The notes under the pieces are model-generated. The model was not told the DNA's origin and did not search any database. It saw only the letters and a list, made by a program, of their open reading frames with translations. Position numbers and translations under genes: made by a program. Shown here piece after piece: positions 1 through 6,642 of a DNA stretch of 6,746 nucleotides; position 1 is the stretch's first letter; the number at the start of each line of letters is the position of its first letter. The stretch is from Candidatus Hodarchaeota archaeon (GTDB lineage: Archaea > Asgardarchaeota > Heimdallarchaeia > Hodarchaeales > YT1-057): NCBI GenBank assembly GCA_016839955.1, contig JAEOTI010000514.1, positions 1 to 6,746 on the forward strand. The letters are read 5' to 3'.

Positions 1-16
1 GTTGCTTGGAAAGCTT

Positions 17-100
17 GACGAGTAGTCTTCATTTTGAGTCAAATGCCGACGAAAGTCGGCTTTCCTTAAAGATCTTCCGGTCGCTCAAAATTCGAACTCG
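17..100 (+). other. Nested inverted repeats with a GAAA-tetraloop hairpin
   Basis: GCCGAC (45-50), GAAA (51-54) and GTCGGC (55-60) form a perfect six-pair hairpin with a GNRA loop, unusually GC-rich for this window. It is enclosed by ATTTTGAG (31-38) with CTCAAAAT (84-91), and outside that by CGAGT (19-23) with ACTCG (96-100). Alternative pairings exist: GGAAAGC (8-14) with GCTTTCC (59-65), ACTCG (96-100) with CGAGT (121-125), and GACGAG (17-22) with CTCGTC (150-155). It could be the 3' part of a structured RNA, a leader of the PHP gene, or the end of a mobile or integrated segment. I do not recognise a known RNA family. Confidence 0.4.
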
Positions 101-134
101 ATAAAATTTCAAAATCAAGTCGAGTAATAACTAA

Positions 135-145
135 AACTATATCAT
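135..145 (+). promoter_or_regulatory. Possible TATA-like element of the PHP gene
   Basis: An A/T-only stretch (AACTATAT) lies about 30 bases before the ATG at 171, and no Shine-Dalgarno box precedes that ATG. This spacing would suit an archaeal promoter giving a leaderless or nearly leaderless transcript. In such AT-rich DNA the match is weak. Confidence 0.22.
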
Positions 146-170
146 TCGTCTCGTCATAAAACTCTCTAAG

Positions 171-796
171 ATGGAGAAAAACTTGGTAGGTTTAAAATGG
201 CAAAAATGTTGTTTTCACGTACATACTCCAGCTTCAAATGATTATGAAGGTGATAAACACATTCAACCTAAAGAATTTTTGAGAAAAGCTATTGAGAGTG
301 GCATAGATGTTATAGGAATAACTGATCACCATAGTTTCGAATGGATCGAAGCTTTAATGGTAGCTCGTGACGAACTAACGCAAGAATCCGGTAAAAAATT
401 GTTAATTTTTCCAGGAACTGAAATCTATACTAATGATTCTGTTCATGTCCTAGTTTTTTTGAACCAGATGCAAAATATGATGATTTAAAACAGTTTCTTC
501 TCGAACTAGGGATTAGAGAATCAGATTTTGGAGATGAACAGTTTCAATGTGAATTTAAACTCGAAAAAGGAGAAAATAACCTATTTACCAAGGTGAAAAA
601 GTTCAATGGATTCATAATGTTTGCACATGTTAAGTCTGAAAGAAAGGGACTTCTCGAGGCTTGTCGAGGACATAGTATAAAAAAAGAAATCATCGAATCA
701 AAGAAGTTTATCTTCGAATGTAGACCTGGAGTTATTAATGATGTTAAGAGAGAATGTCCAGGAGTTGCAAAAGAAGGAAGAAGGAATTTCTTATAA
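171..796 (+). pseudogene. PHP-domain protein (TrlF-like N-terminus), frameshifted and truncated
   Basis: The frame from ATG 171 carries PHP-type metal-site motifs: HVH at residues 16-18, TDHH at 51-54, PGTE at 81-84 and a His at 92. It then ends early at 488. Adding one T to the T7 run at 454-460 joins it to the frame that ends at 794-796. The continuation begins FEPDAKYDDLKQFL and contains the late PHP motif FAHV near residue 152, giving a composite of about 208 residues. The pattern matches the N-terminal PHP domain of TrlF-like proteins, in which PHP precedes a long P-loop ATPase region. That family is an assignment from memory of the motifs. No ATPase part is present. The last 10-15 codons overlap an opposite-strand remnant, so the natural homology probably stops near 750-770. 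The domain normally hydrolyses phosphoesters using metals. The product is probably dead unless the frameshift is a sequencing error or is bypassed. Confidence 0.72.
455..461 (+). other. Frameshift site: slippery T-TTT-TTG heptamer
   Basis: In the upstream PHP frame these bases read T TTT TTG, a classic -1 slippery heptamer. A -1 slip would place the ribosome on GAA at 461, exactly in the frame that completes the PHP domain. No strong downstream stem or pseudoknot is evident in the following 40 bases. A lost T or an undercalled homopolymer is therefore the simpler explanation. Confidence 0.5.
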
Positions 797-993
797 TTTA
801 TTTCGTTTTTTAATGTCGCTGAGGGTTTGTTTTTGCCATTTATTCTATTTAACCTTGATAAACAAATCCATTCTTCAATCTCATAAGGAAAAACCAAAAT
901 TTCAGTTATATTTTGTGTAATCTCTGGAATATGAACCTTAATTCGAGTATACGCGTCATTAGGATTCCCATCACCGTCAGCAATGACATTAAT
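766..993 (-). pseudogene. Toprim-like protein remnant, truncated at both ends
   Basis: Read downward from 993, the minus strand encodes a coherent protein segment beginning INVIADGDGNPNDAY. It continues with IKVHIP, ILVFPYEIEEWICLS, KPSATLKNE and YKKFLLPSFA. The acidic DGDGNP motif (Asp codons at 978-976 and 972-970) followed by a conserved EIEEW segment resembles small Toprim-fold proteins of the DUF3226/DUF4276 kind. These are nuclease- or primase-like proteins often encoded near ATPases in defence loci. An in-frame TAA at 996-994 and only 39 bases to the upstream gene leave no room for the N-terminal half, which would carry the catalytic Glu. The 3' end runs into the antisense of the PHP fragment. 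No start codon or ribosome binding site is visible. Family assignment is moderate; the broken state is clear. Confidence 0.5.
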
Positions 994-1032
994 TTAATTC
1001 ATTGAGCTTTTATTACTTAAGAAAATGAAGAT

Positions 1033-2118
1033 TTATGAAATTTCTTTGAAAATATCCACTATTTCTAAAGCAATTATTTTGTAAACATCTGGAATTTCAG
1101 GATTATATCCAATTTTTACATTTTGAAGGAAGTCAATTATTTGATCTAATGAACTTTCTTGTGCAAGTATAATTAGACATAAATAAAATAATGAAATTCC
1201 AGTAGTAATAACCTTTACGTCTTCATACTTATTTCTAATCCATTTTTCTGCAAATTTGATGATCAGATTATTAATTTCTTTAATCTTCCTTTCCAAATCG
1301 TCTATTGTTCTCAAACCTAAGTTTTTAAGAAATACTACTCTTTGATCTAACGTCTTTATATCGTCTTTAATTTCCGCTCCCGAAAAAGATGCAATTTTTT
1401 CATCATATTCCTTTATTGAACTATTCTTCATGATAAAAATTTTTAAGGATGATTGATCTATTAGAACATCTTCAGGATTTTCGATGATTTAGGAGGAGAG
1501 AGCTATTTCATACTCAGAAAGCTCATTTCGAATTCTAATGAATTCAATATCTGCAATTTCTAATAGGCTAGCGATTCTTGAAAAACTTCTTCTTACTTTT
1601 TCTGGAATTGAGTCTTTTCCTGTATAACCTAAATCATGTTCAATTTCAGCCCAAGCATGTTGAAGAATTGATCTTATTTGAATTTCAGTCTTTAAATTCT
1701 TATAAGCTTTGTATTCATCCAATTCTAATCTTTCTGGGTTTAATTGAATAACAAAATGGTTTGAAAGATATCCAAATCTGTCATGATCCAATAGCTTACG
1801 CTTATCTATCGAATTTGCTTCATCTATAATAAACTGGTCCTCAATGAGTTCTCCGATTTTATCCACATCTTCCTCGAAATAAGTTATGATCCGTACTCCA
1901 GATATGTCTGTAATATCACTCAATTTCGAATAATTCTTATCTGGACGCGTAATCTTATCCACTAATCGATTTTCTTCCTTCACACGAGAATTTACGGAGA
2001 GATATTTTATTTCAGATTTTTTTATTAGTTTTTTTAATAGCTTAGCTAAATCATCGGTAAATTCTTCATATTTTGAGAATGATCCTTTATAATCTCGTAT
2101 TATTTGGTTTAGGGTCAC
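1033..2118 (-). pseudogene. RelA/SpoT-domain (p)ppGpp synthetase-like gene with one in-frame TAA
   Basis: The GTG start at 2118 gives a 209-residue frame with the hallmarks of a RelA/SpoT nucleotidyltransferase: TDISGVRI at 70-77 (metal-binding Asp71), GYLSNHFV at 116-123, and EIQIRSILQHAWAEIEH at 145-161 (catalytic-type Glu145). The family transfers pyrophosphate from ATP to GTP or GDP, and some members are toxic small alarmone synthetases. A TAA at 1491-1489 ends this frame, but the same frame then stays open to 1033. It adds about 150 residues (IIENPEDVLIDQSSLK, then KNSSIKEYDEKI and a helical tail). The total of about 361 codons fits longer RelA-domain proteins with a C-terminal extension, so I read a single gene with one nonsense mutation. 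The Ser usually found in the RxKxxxSxxxK motif appears to be Arg51. The truncated 209-residue product keeps the whole synthetase core and might still be active. It lies 44 bases after the nuclease-like gene. Confidence 0.75.
1489..1491 (-). other. Premature in-frame TAA in the RelA/SpoT gene
   Basis: The codons on both sides (…ALSS, stop, IIENPED…) remain in one frame and read as continuous protein. This is therefore a substitution rather than an indel. The ATG at 1431 has no Shine-Dalgarno box, so independent expression of the C-terminal part is unlikely. Confidence 0.65.
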
Positions 2119-2162
2119 AAAACATCATCATTCCAAAGCTTTTCATAAAATATATCGAGTAT

Positions 2163-3687
2163 TCATTTGTCAATAATATCTTCAAGAGCGCTTATTAAAT
2201 AGTTATTAAAAGCATCTTCCTCTTTCTTTAGACATAAATTTAGTAAATTTAGCAAATCATTATCATCTAGAATTAATGTAATTCCCTTAGTAAGATTATT
2301 TTTGATATAATCTCTTATTTCCTTTCTAATCTGCTTTTTTCTGCATACTATGAATCCAAAAAAGCTATTTGATTATTGATGGATGAGTACATATTTTCAA
2401 GATCACTAAGTCTAAGTCTCATTCTTGTATTTTAGCAATATACCAGAATGTCAGATTCGACTAAACTATTTATTTCGTTTAGTTTTTTATGTAATTTCTT
2501 TAAGTTCATCCGCTTTACTCTTGCGTTAATTGGATTTATGTTAGAAATTTTGTCTGCTCCCAAAGATTTAATAGTTAAAATTGCATTAAAGAATAAATAC
2601 TGAAAGATAACAGAAATAAAGAAGATGTACTTATCTAAATCCTCATTACCAAGTCTAATTTCACTTAATATTTTCTTAACAAGACTGAGAAGATCATATT
2701 CTATAGGATAGGGATTTATTTCGTCTAGATTATTATATACAGGAACCAATTCACCTTTAACGATATTCATCTGGCATTTCATAATATTAGATACGTACTC
2801 GATAGTTAAATTGTCTTGTAATAAATTATATTTACACTTTCTAAATAAAAGAACATCATTACATTTAACTTCTAGCTTTTCAGTAATATATTCCTCAAGC
2901 TGAAATCCTGATAATTGGAGAATTAGAATTACATAATCAATGCTGTGATATTTATAAAAAGTTTTATGATTTCCTCTTTTATGATCTATCCAAATACCAT
3001 CTCCAAGAGATGTGCTACTAAATTTACTCCTTCGTTTATACCTAGATTGATCTACCGAGGCGAACCAAAGAAGATACCTACTATCAAGAATTTTATTATG
3101 GAGAATTTGAAGTACTAATAATCTTTCTAAAAATACAGGCATCACTGGTAATGAGTTTATAAGGAGACACAAATCATATTTTGTATTATCGCTTATGAAA
3201 GGCTGTGGAAATTCCATCTTAGTAAATAAATCATCTTGTTTAAATTTTTCAAGTTCAGTGTTGAGATAATCATATTTATTTAATAATTCCTTAAAATCAA
3301 CAACAGTTACTTTCTTATGCTTATTTAATATATTCTTTACAGTTAGAAATTTCCCACAGCCAAAATCTAATACGTTTTCAATATCATATTCTGAATTCGA
3401 ACCTAATAGGATATTTAAAGTGTCCTTTAAATCTTTAGCTCTTATGTATCTATTTAAAGCAGAAAGGGTGACATCTATTATTATTTCTCGTCTTTCGAGT
3501 TCCCCTATATGACTTGTAGTAAGAATTCTGAAGAAATAAAAAGGATTCTCCCACATTTCACACACTTCTTTTATTAAAAATTCAGTTAATAAAATTACTA
3601 AGTTATACTGACTTTTTGGATATTTGAGATTAATAATTCTCGTATCTCATCAGCTTCTTCGAAGAGAATAATAAGTAAATGTTCTAT
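2163..3687 (-). pseudogene. SAM methyltransferase-like / PD-(D/E)XK nuclease-like fusion, multiply disrupted
   Basis: The longest frame starts at GTG 3565 (377 residues). It has a class I methyltransferase motif I (VLDFGCGKF, residues 65-73), an acidic motif II end (VTVVDF, 86-91) and a motif IV-like DLCLLINSLP (131-140). After the TAA at 2434-2432 the same frame continues NTRMRLRLSDLENMYSSINNQIAF. One T added to the run at 2363-2358 then gives FFGFIVCRKKQIRKE, LILDDNDLLNLLNL and a TGA at 2165-2163. This tail resembles the C-terminus of restriction-nuclease-like proteins that carry a VECKNY motif followed by FGxxxCR. Upstream, adding one A at 3617-3613 joins a further open stretch (FEEADEIRELLISNIQK) reaching 3687, where the first codon is ATA, perhaps a mutated ATG. 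The gene then begins 4 bases after the upstream stop. Methyltransferase recognition is good; the nuclease assignment is weaker. Confidence 0.62.
2432..2434 (-). other. Premature TAA at the presumed nuclease catalytic lysine
   Basis: The context is SDILVYC, stop, NTRM. Compared from memory with VECKN-type nuclease motifs, the stop occupies the Lys position; a single AAA to TAA change would explain it. The usual Glu before Cys is Tyr here, so the site may already have been degenerate. Confidence 0.5.
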
Positions 3688-3691
3688 TTAA

Positions 3692-4633
3692 TTATAAGTT
3701 TTCAAATGATTCTTTGACTTTCTCCTCATATTTTAATTTTTGAAATGTTAAATTTCCTTCAGCTTTAGGCGCCTTTAATGTCAAATCAGTCCTACCTTCC
3801 ACTCCAACATTCTCAAGAAGGCCTAGTTTGCCATAACTACCTGGTGATACAGATCCTAACCGATAAGGAGGATCGACAAAAAAGAATCCTTGTAAGAACC
3901 TTTCAGAAGATATGTTATTCACCCAACTAATTAAAGTGTCAGGTGATAATCTGGTTTTCTTTTCTTGTCTACGAAATTTCTTCCAAGAACGATACACTTC
4001 CCCAAAATTTCTACTACTCCTACCTACACTTACCCAATCTTTAATAACTGAAACTCGATTAACGATGTCTTTTGGTAAAGCAAGTGCATAATATTGGTCC
4101 AACCCAATCTTTATTCTAACATCGACATCCTCAATAGCGAGTTCAGAATATACTTTTTCGACCAATGAGACATCACGTATTATTGCTTGTAACCAATATT
4201 TTTCTTCATCCTCACTTTTATCTCGGTTCGCCGCAGTTTTTGCATAAACCAATTTTTGCATCGCATAGTGAGAGAGCTTACCATTCATTGTTACCAAAAA
4301 TCTTTCAGATTTAGGTAATTGATCTGCCTTGATTTTCCAACAATCATCCTTTAATCTCCATGCCCGTTTGACTTGATTAAAAGTCTCATCAAGAACAGAT
4401 ACAATTTGAAAGTCATTGTATGCTGGTATTTTTATTGAAAGAAATTTCCTCCTTAAATCGTCAGGAACATTAACAGACAAATTTATTTCAGAATCCCTTG
4501 TTTTATAATTTACCGTCATACTCTTTAAATCAGGACTAAAATCTTTGAGATATTCTCTAACCTTTCTAACCCAGCCTAATGATTTTGTTACCTTTTCAAC
4601 GTCATTAATTGCAGGTGTTTTTCTCTTATTCAT
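3692..4633 (-). CDS. Intact protein of unknown family, second gene of the operon
   Basis: This 313-residue protein is not one I recognise. The ATG at 4633 has a GGGAG box 8 bases upstream, inside the end of the preceding gene, and the two genes overlap by 8 bases (ATGAATAA), which suggests translational coupling. Residues 38-120 look rich in beta strands, with repeated hydrophobic alternation (INLSVNVP, FLSIKIP, RFLVTMNGKL). Residues 120-200 are more helical and acidic. A strongly basic stretch at 212-228 (RSWKKFRRQEKKTR region) could touch nucleic acid. A DPPY sequence occurs at 254-257 but no SAM-binding motif accompanies it. There is no signal peptide or membrane segment, so the protein is probably cytoplasmic. 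The intact frame contrasts with the broken genes downstream. Its operon position suggests it works with the upstream orphan, but no function can be given. Confidence 0.8.
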   Translation of the reverse strand: MNKRKTPAINDVEKVTKSLGWVRKVREYLKDFSPDLKSMTVNYKTRDSEINLSVNVPDDLRRKFLSIKIPAYNDFQIVSVLDETFNQVKRAWRLKDDCWKIKADQLPKSERFLVTMNGKLSHYAMQKLVYAKTAANRDKSEDEEKYWLQAIIRDVSLVEKVYSELAIEDVDVRIKIGLDQYYALALPKDIVNRVSVIKDWVSVGRSSRNFGEVYRSWKKFRRQEKKTRLSPDTLISWVNNISSERFLQGFFFVDPPYRLGSVSPGSYGKLGLLENVGVEGRTDLTLKAPKAEGNLTFQKLKYEEKVKESFENL

Positions 4634-5705
4634 TTTTTAATCTCCCAACATTCTTCCAGCTTGCATTAATCCAATCTTGTGCATCAATAATTTCTTTCAA
4701 ACGTTTAAATCTGCTTTCTTCTGATCTAATGTCATTTACAGGAATTTCTATTTCTTCGGAAACATAAAAATTACCCATATTATCTGAATATTTTGTTTCA
4801 AGAATTAAATAATGAACAGGTATTGTAATTCTTGTATCAATTTCTGTTCTTGGGTTGGACATTCTAACACCGTCAACAGGATTTTTTTCAAATACCTCTG
4901 TTAGAACCTGAAGTAATAAGGTCTCTACCATTGATGCTAAATAGTCATCAAATTCAGTTGCAATAGCTTTCTCTTTTAACCAAGTACATACTACTTCAAG
5001 AATTGCTGGTTCTGTTTTGATTACTGTTGACCTATCTTCCAATAATTTAGCAATTTCTTGAGCTAAACTTTGTATAAATTCTCTATCAATTTTTAATTCA
5101 TCCGAATTCTTATCCTGATTATCAGGTACGAATTCTTCCCCTTCTATTATGATTAAATAGATTCTATGAATCATTTCTTCAAATAATGAGCGTCCTTCAG
5201 AGACTATATCGCCACTTGCTTTTAATATCAATTCAACTTCTATATCACCAAATCCCTCCCATTTAAATGTAAGATTCAACTTAGGGTCGAATCCATCATC
5301 ATTTAATTCCAATTCCTTCGGATACTTAATGATTTTTACATTTGGGCGAAATACTCTTAATTTGCAAATTCTTTCTAGAATTAATTGTTCATTTGAATAA
5401 AATTTCCAATTTAATGTATAACCCATCTTTAATTTATCTTGTAAAGGAGATGATACAATTATTGAAGCATAATTAGTTTTTGAATGTTCATCTTTTGTTT
5501 GCATGATTTCATTCAAAGTTATTACTGAATTTGAATAGCTGAAATTTTGAACATTTAAGGCGTCCTCTATTTCTATTTCTTCTGGAATTTCTATTTTAAT
5601 AGAATTAATTTGTAAAGTACGATTCCAAGACGCTGATATAGCTACTGGCTCTCTAGGAAGAGACCAACTAGGTAAATTAATTTTAATTTCTTCCGAAGGA
5701 TTCAT
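4626..5705 (-). CDS. Intact protein of unknown family, first gene of the operon
   Basis: I chose the ATG at 5705 (359 residues). A strong GGGGAG box lies 5 bases upstream, and a TATA-like ATTTAAAT at 5750-5743 would put the transcript start near 5721. An alternative ATG at 5732 adds nine residues but has no ribosome binding site and would lie inside the promoter. I do not recognise the family. Residues about 11-116 and 117-170 look like two beta-rich, possibly Ig- or arrestin-like domains (INSIKIEIPEEIEIE, GYTLNWKFYS, LNLTFKWEGFGDIEVELIL). Residues 171-276 are helical, with heptad-like segments such as FIQSLAQEIAKLLED. A beta section follows at about 290-321, then an amphipathic C-terminal helix. 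No signal peptide or transmembrane helix is seen. The architecture suits a scaffold or partner-binding protein rather than an enzyme; this is inference. Confidence 0.8.
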   Translation of the reverse strand: MNPSEEIKINLPSWSLPREPVAISASWNRTLQINSIKIEIPEEIEIEDALNVQNFSYSNSVITLNEIMQTKDEHSKTNYASIIVSSPLQDKLKMGYTLNWKFYSNEQLILERICKLRVFRPNVKIIKYPKELELNDDGFDPKLNLTFKWEGFGDIEVELILKASGDIVSEGRSLFEEMIHRIYLIIIEGEEFVPDNQDKNSDELKIDREFIQSLAQEIAKLLEDRSTVIKTEPAILEVVCTWLKEKAIATEFDDYLASMVETLLLQVLTEVFEKNPVDGVRMSNPRTEIDTRITIPVHYLILETKYSDNMGNFYVSEEIEIPVNDIRSEESRFKRLKEIIDAQDWINASWKNVGRLKNE

Positions 5706-5710
5706 TGATT

Positions 5711-5716
5711 CTCCCC
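5711..5716 (-). promoter_or_regulatory. Ribosome binding site GGGGAG
   Basis: GGGGAG on the minus strand lies 5 bases before the ATG at 5705. It decides the start of the first operon gene against the upstream ATG at 5732, which has no such box. Confidence 0.6.
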
Positions 5717-5742
5717 ACTCAAGGGTATACATTTATAGAGGG

Positions 5743-5756
5743 ATTTAAATTTCTTA
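5743..5756 (-). promoter_or_regulatory. Probable archaeal BRE/TATA promoter of the minus-strand operon
   Basis: The minus strand reads TAAGAA followed directly by ATTTAAAT (5750-5743), a purine-rich BRE-like box next to a TATA-like box. A start about 26 bases downstream falls near 5721 and leaves a leader of about 16 bases containing the GGGGAG box. No other convincing promoter lies in the small gaps between the downstream minus-strand genes, which supports one transcript. Confidence 0.4.
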
Positions 5757-5759
5757 AAT

Positions 5760-6248
5760 ACCGATATTCAAAGGATTTTTTGATTAAAAAGCGATAAATG
5801 AGTAATTCTATTCATATGCCAGCAAAATTGCTTTAAAAATATTCTGAGGTAAAAAAATTGCTATTTTTCTTGCTTTTTTTGCTTAGAAATTCTTCAACCA
5901 AATCTAATCAAACTCGTTTACAGTGAGATTGAGAGGAGTTAATCTCAGATCGATTGATTTAGATCCACCTTACTGATTCATTAACGATATTCAGATGTGT
6001 AAGATGCAGAATTAAGTATAAGTCATGCTAGCATAAAAACCGAACAATGAAATTTTGGTGTATTTCATTTATATTTTTAATTCAGAGTTTTTTCCCTGAA
6101 AGAAGAAGATATAGTTAGTCAATATTGCAAAAAGGTGGATTGATAAGCTGGATTACAAAATCATTAAATGATGTATATCTGTTAAATTTATCTTCCAGAA
6201 TCATAATTGATATAGGAAAAAATTAGGTTATAGATTCATTCAATGTCG
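5760..6248. other. Intergenic stretch without a supported gene
   Basis: Both strands are dense in stops and the longest open frames are under about 30 codons. It contains a 7-pair inverted repeat TGAGATT (5924-5930) / AATCTCA (5941-5947) with a 10-base loop, and A/T runs near 5850-5880 that could serve as terminator-like tracts on either strand. No further DUF362 sequence, transposase, tRNA or CRISPR repeat is recognisable. Given the truncated gene next to it, this may be deletion debris. Confidence 0.5.
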
Positions 6249-6506
6249 TTAAACCAGCCTTTGATTTTCAATTGGTATAATAGTCTCTGGTTTAACCCCG
6301 TCATCTACTAATTTCTTAAGCACTCCCTCTAGTTGCCATGGAGGAGTAGAACAGGCAGGATAAAATTTGGTCCATGATAAATTCAGTTTAATGATTGTAT
6401 TTAATTCTTTTTTAAAAAATGATTGATAATCTATTAGATCTAATAGTTTTGCATAGTCTTCGATAACAGTTTGAGGTTGGGTCGGAAGTATTGCGACTTT
6501 AGACAT
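6249..6506 (-). pseudogene. DUF362-domain protein, N-terminal fragment
   Basis: The 85 residues match the start of DUF362 proteins: an opening strand (MSKVAILPTQP), KLNLSW at 41-46, then the conserved PACSTPPWQLEGVL at 50-63 and ETIIPIEN at 74-81. Full-length members usually exceed 300 residues and continue with a VVTxPWKGA-like segment, which is missing here. The frame ends in TAA right after ENQRLV, and nothing downstream to 5760 continues it in any frame I read. The ATG at 6506 has an AGGTG box 7 bases upstream, so initiation signals are intact. DUF362 proteins are poorly characterised and often associated with Fe-S clusters or ferredoxin modules. This copy is a 3'-truncated remnant; a functional short peptide is possible but less likely. 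It is divergent from the plus-strand gene beginning at 6643. Confidence 0.68.
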
Positions 6507-6513
6507 TCATTGA

Positions 6514-6518
6514 CACCT
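6514..6518 (-). promoter_or_regulatory. Ribosome binding site AGGTG of the DUF362 fragment
   Basis: AGGTG on the minus strand lies 7 bases before the ATG at 6506, complementary to an archaeal or bacterial 16S 3' end. It supports this start over the neighbouring out-of-frame ATG at 6510. Confidence 0.45.
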
Positions 6519-6642
6519 GATGAGCTCTTCTAATTCTATTTAGGCATTTTAAGTATTTTAGGAAATACATTTCTAAATTCTGTTTTCAATTAAATTTTAA
6601 TGTAATAATATCTTAGTTAATTTAACCTAGACGGGGTTAATC

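Noticed and set aside
84..104. TTCGAAC (91-97) as a tRNA T-loop
   Set aside because: The flanking bases do not form the five-pair T-stem, and no anticodon or acceptor arm fits around it.
544..765. Lower part of the long minus-strand frame ending at 544
   Set aside because: It is the antisense of the PHP coding sequence. Only the part above about 766 reads like a protein on the minus strand.
738..920. Plus-strand 60-codon frame
   Set aside because: It is antisense to the Toprim-like remnant, has low-complexity hydrophobic composition and no recognisable continuation of the PHP protein.
1489..2434. Reassigned TAA codon explaining both internal stops
   Set aside because: Most other genes in the window, including the two intact ones, also end in TAA at sensible positions. 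A read-through code would leave them without stops.
3863..3874. DPPY in the 313-residue protein as an adenine-methyltransferase catalytic motif
   Set aside because: There is no glycine-rich SAM-binding motif or other methyltransferase motif, so the four residues alone are probably chance.
6115..6204. 29-codon minus-strand frame after the DUF362 fragment
   Set aside because: It has no ribosome binding site, no family resemblance and no continuity with DUF362.
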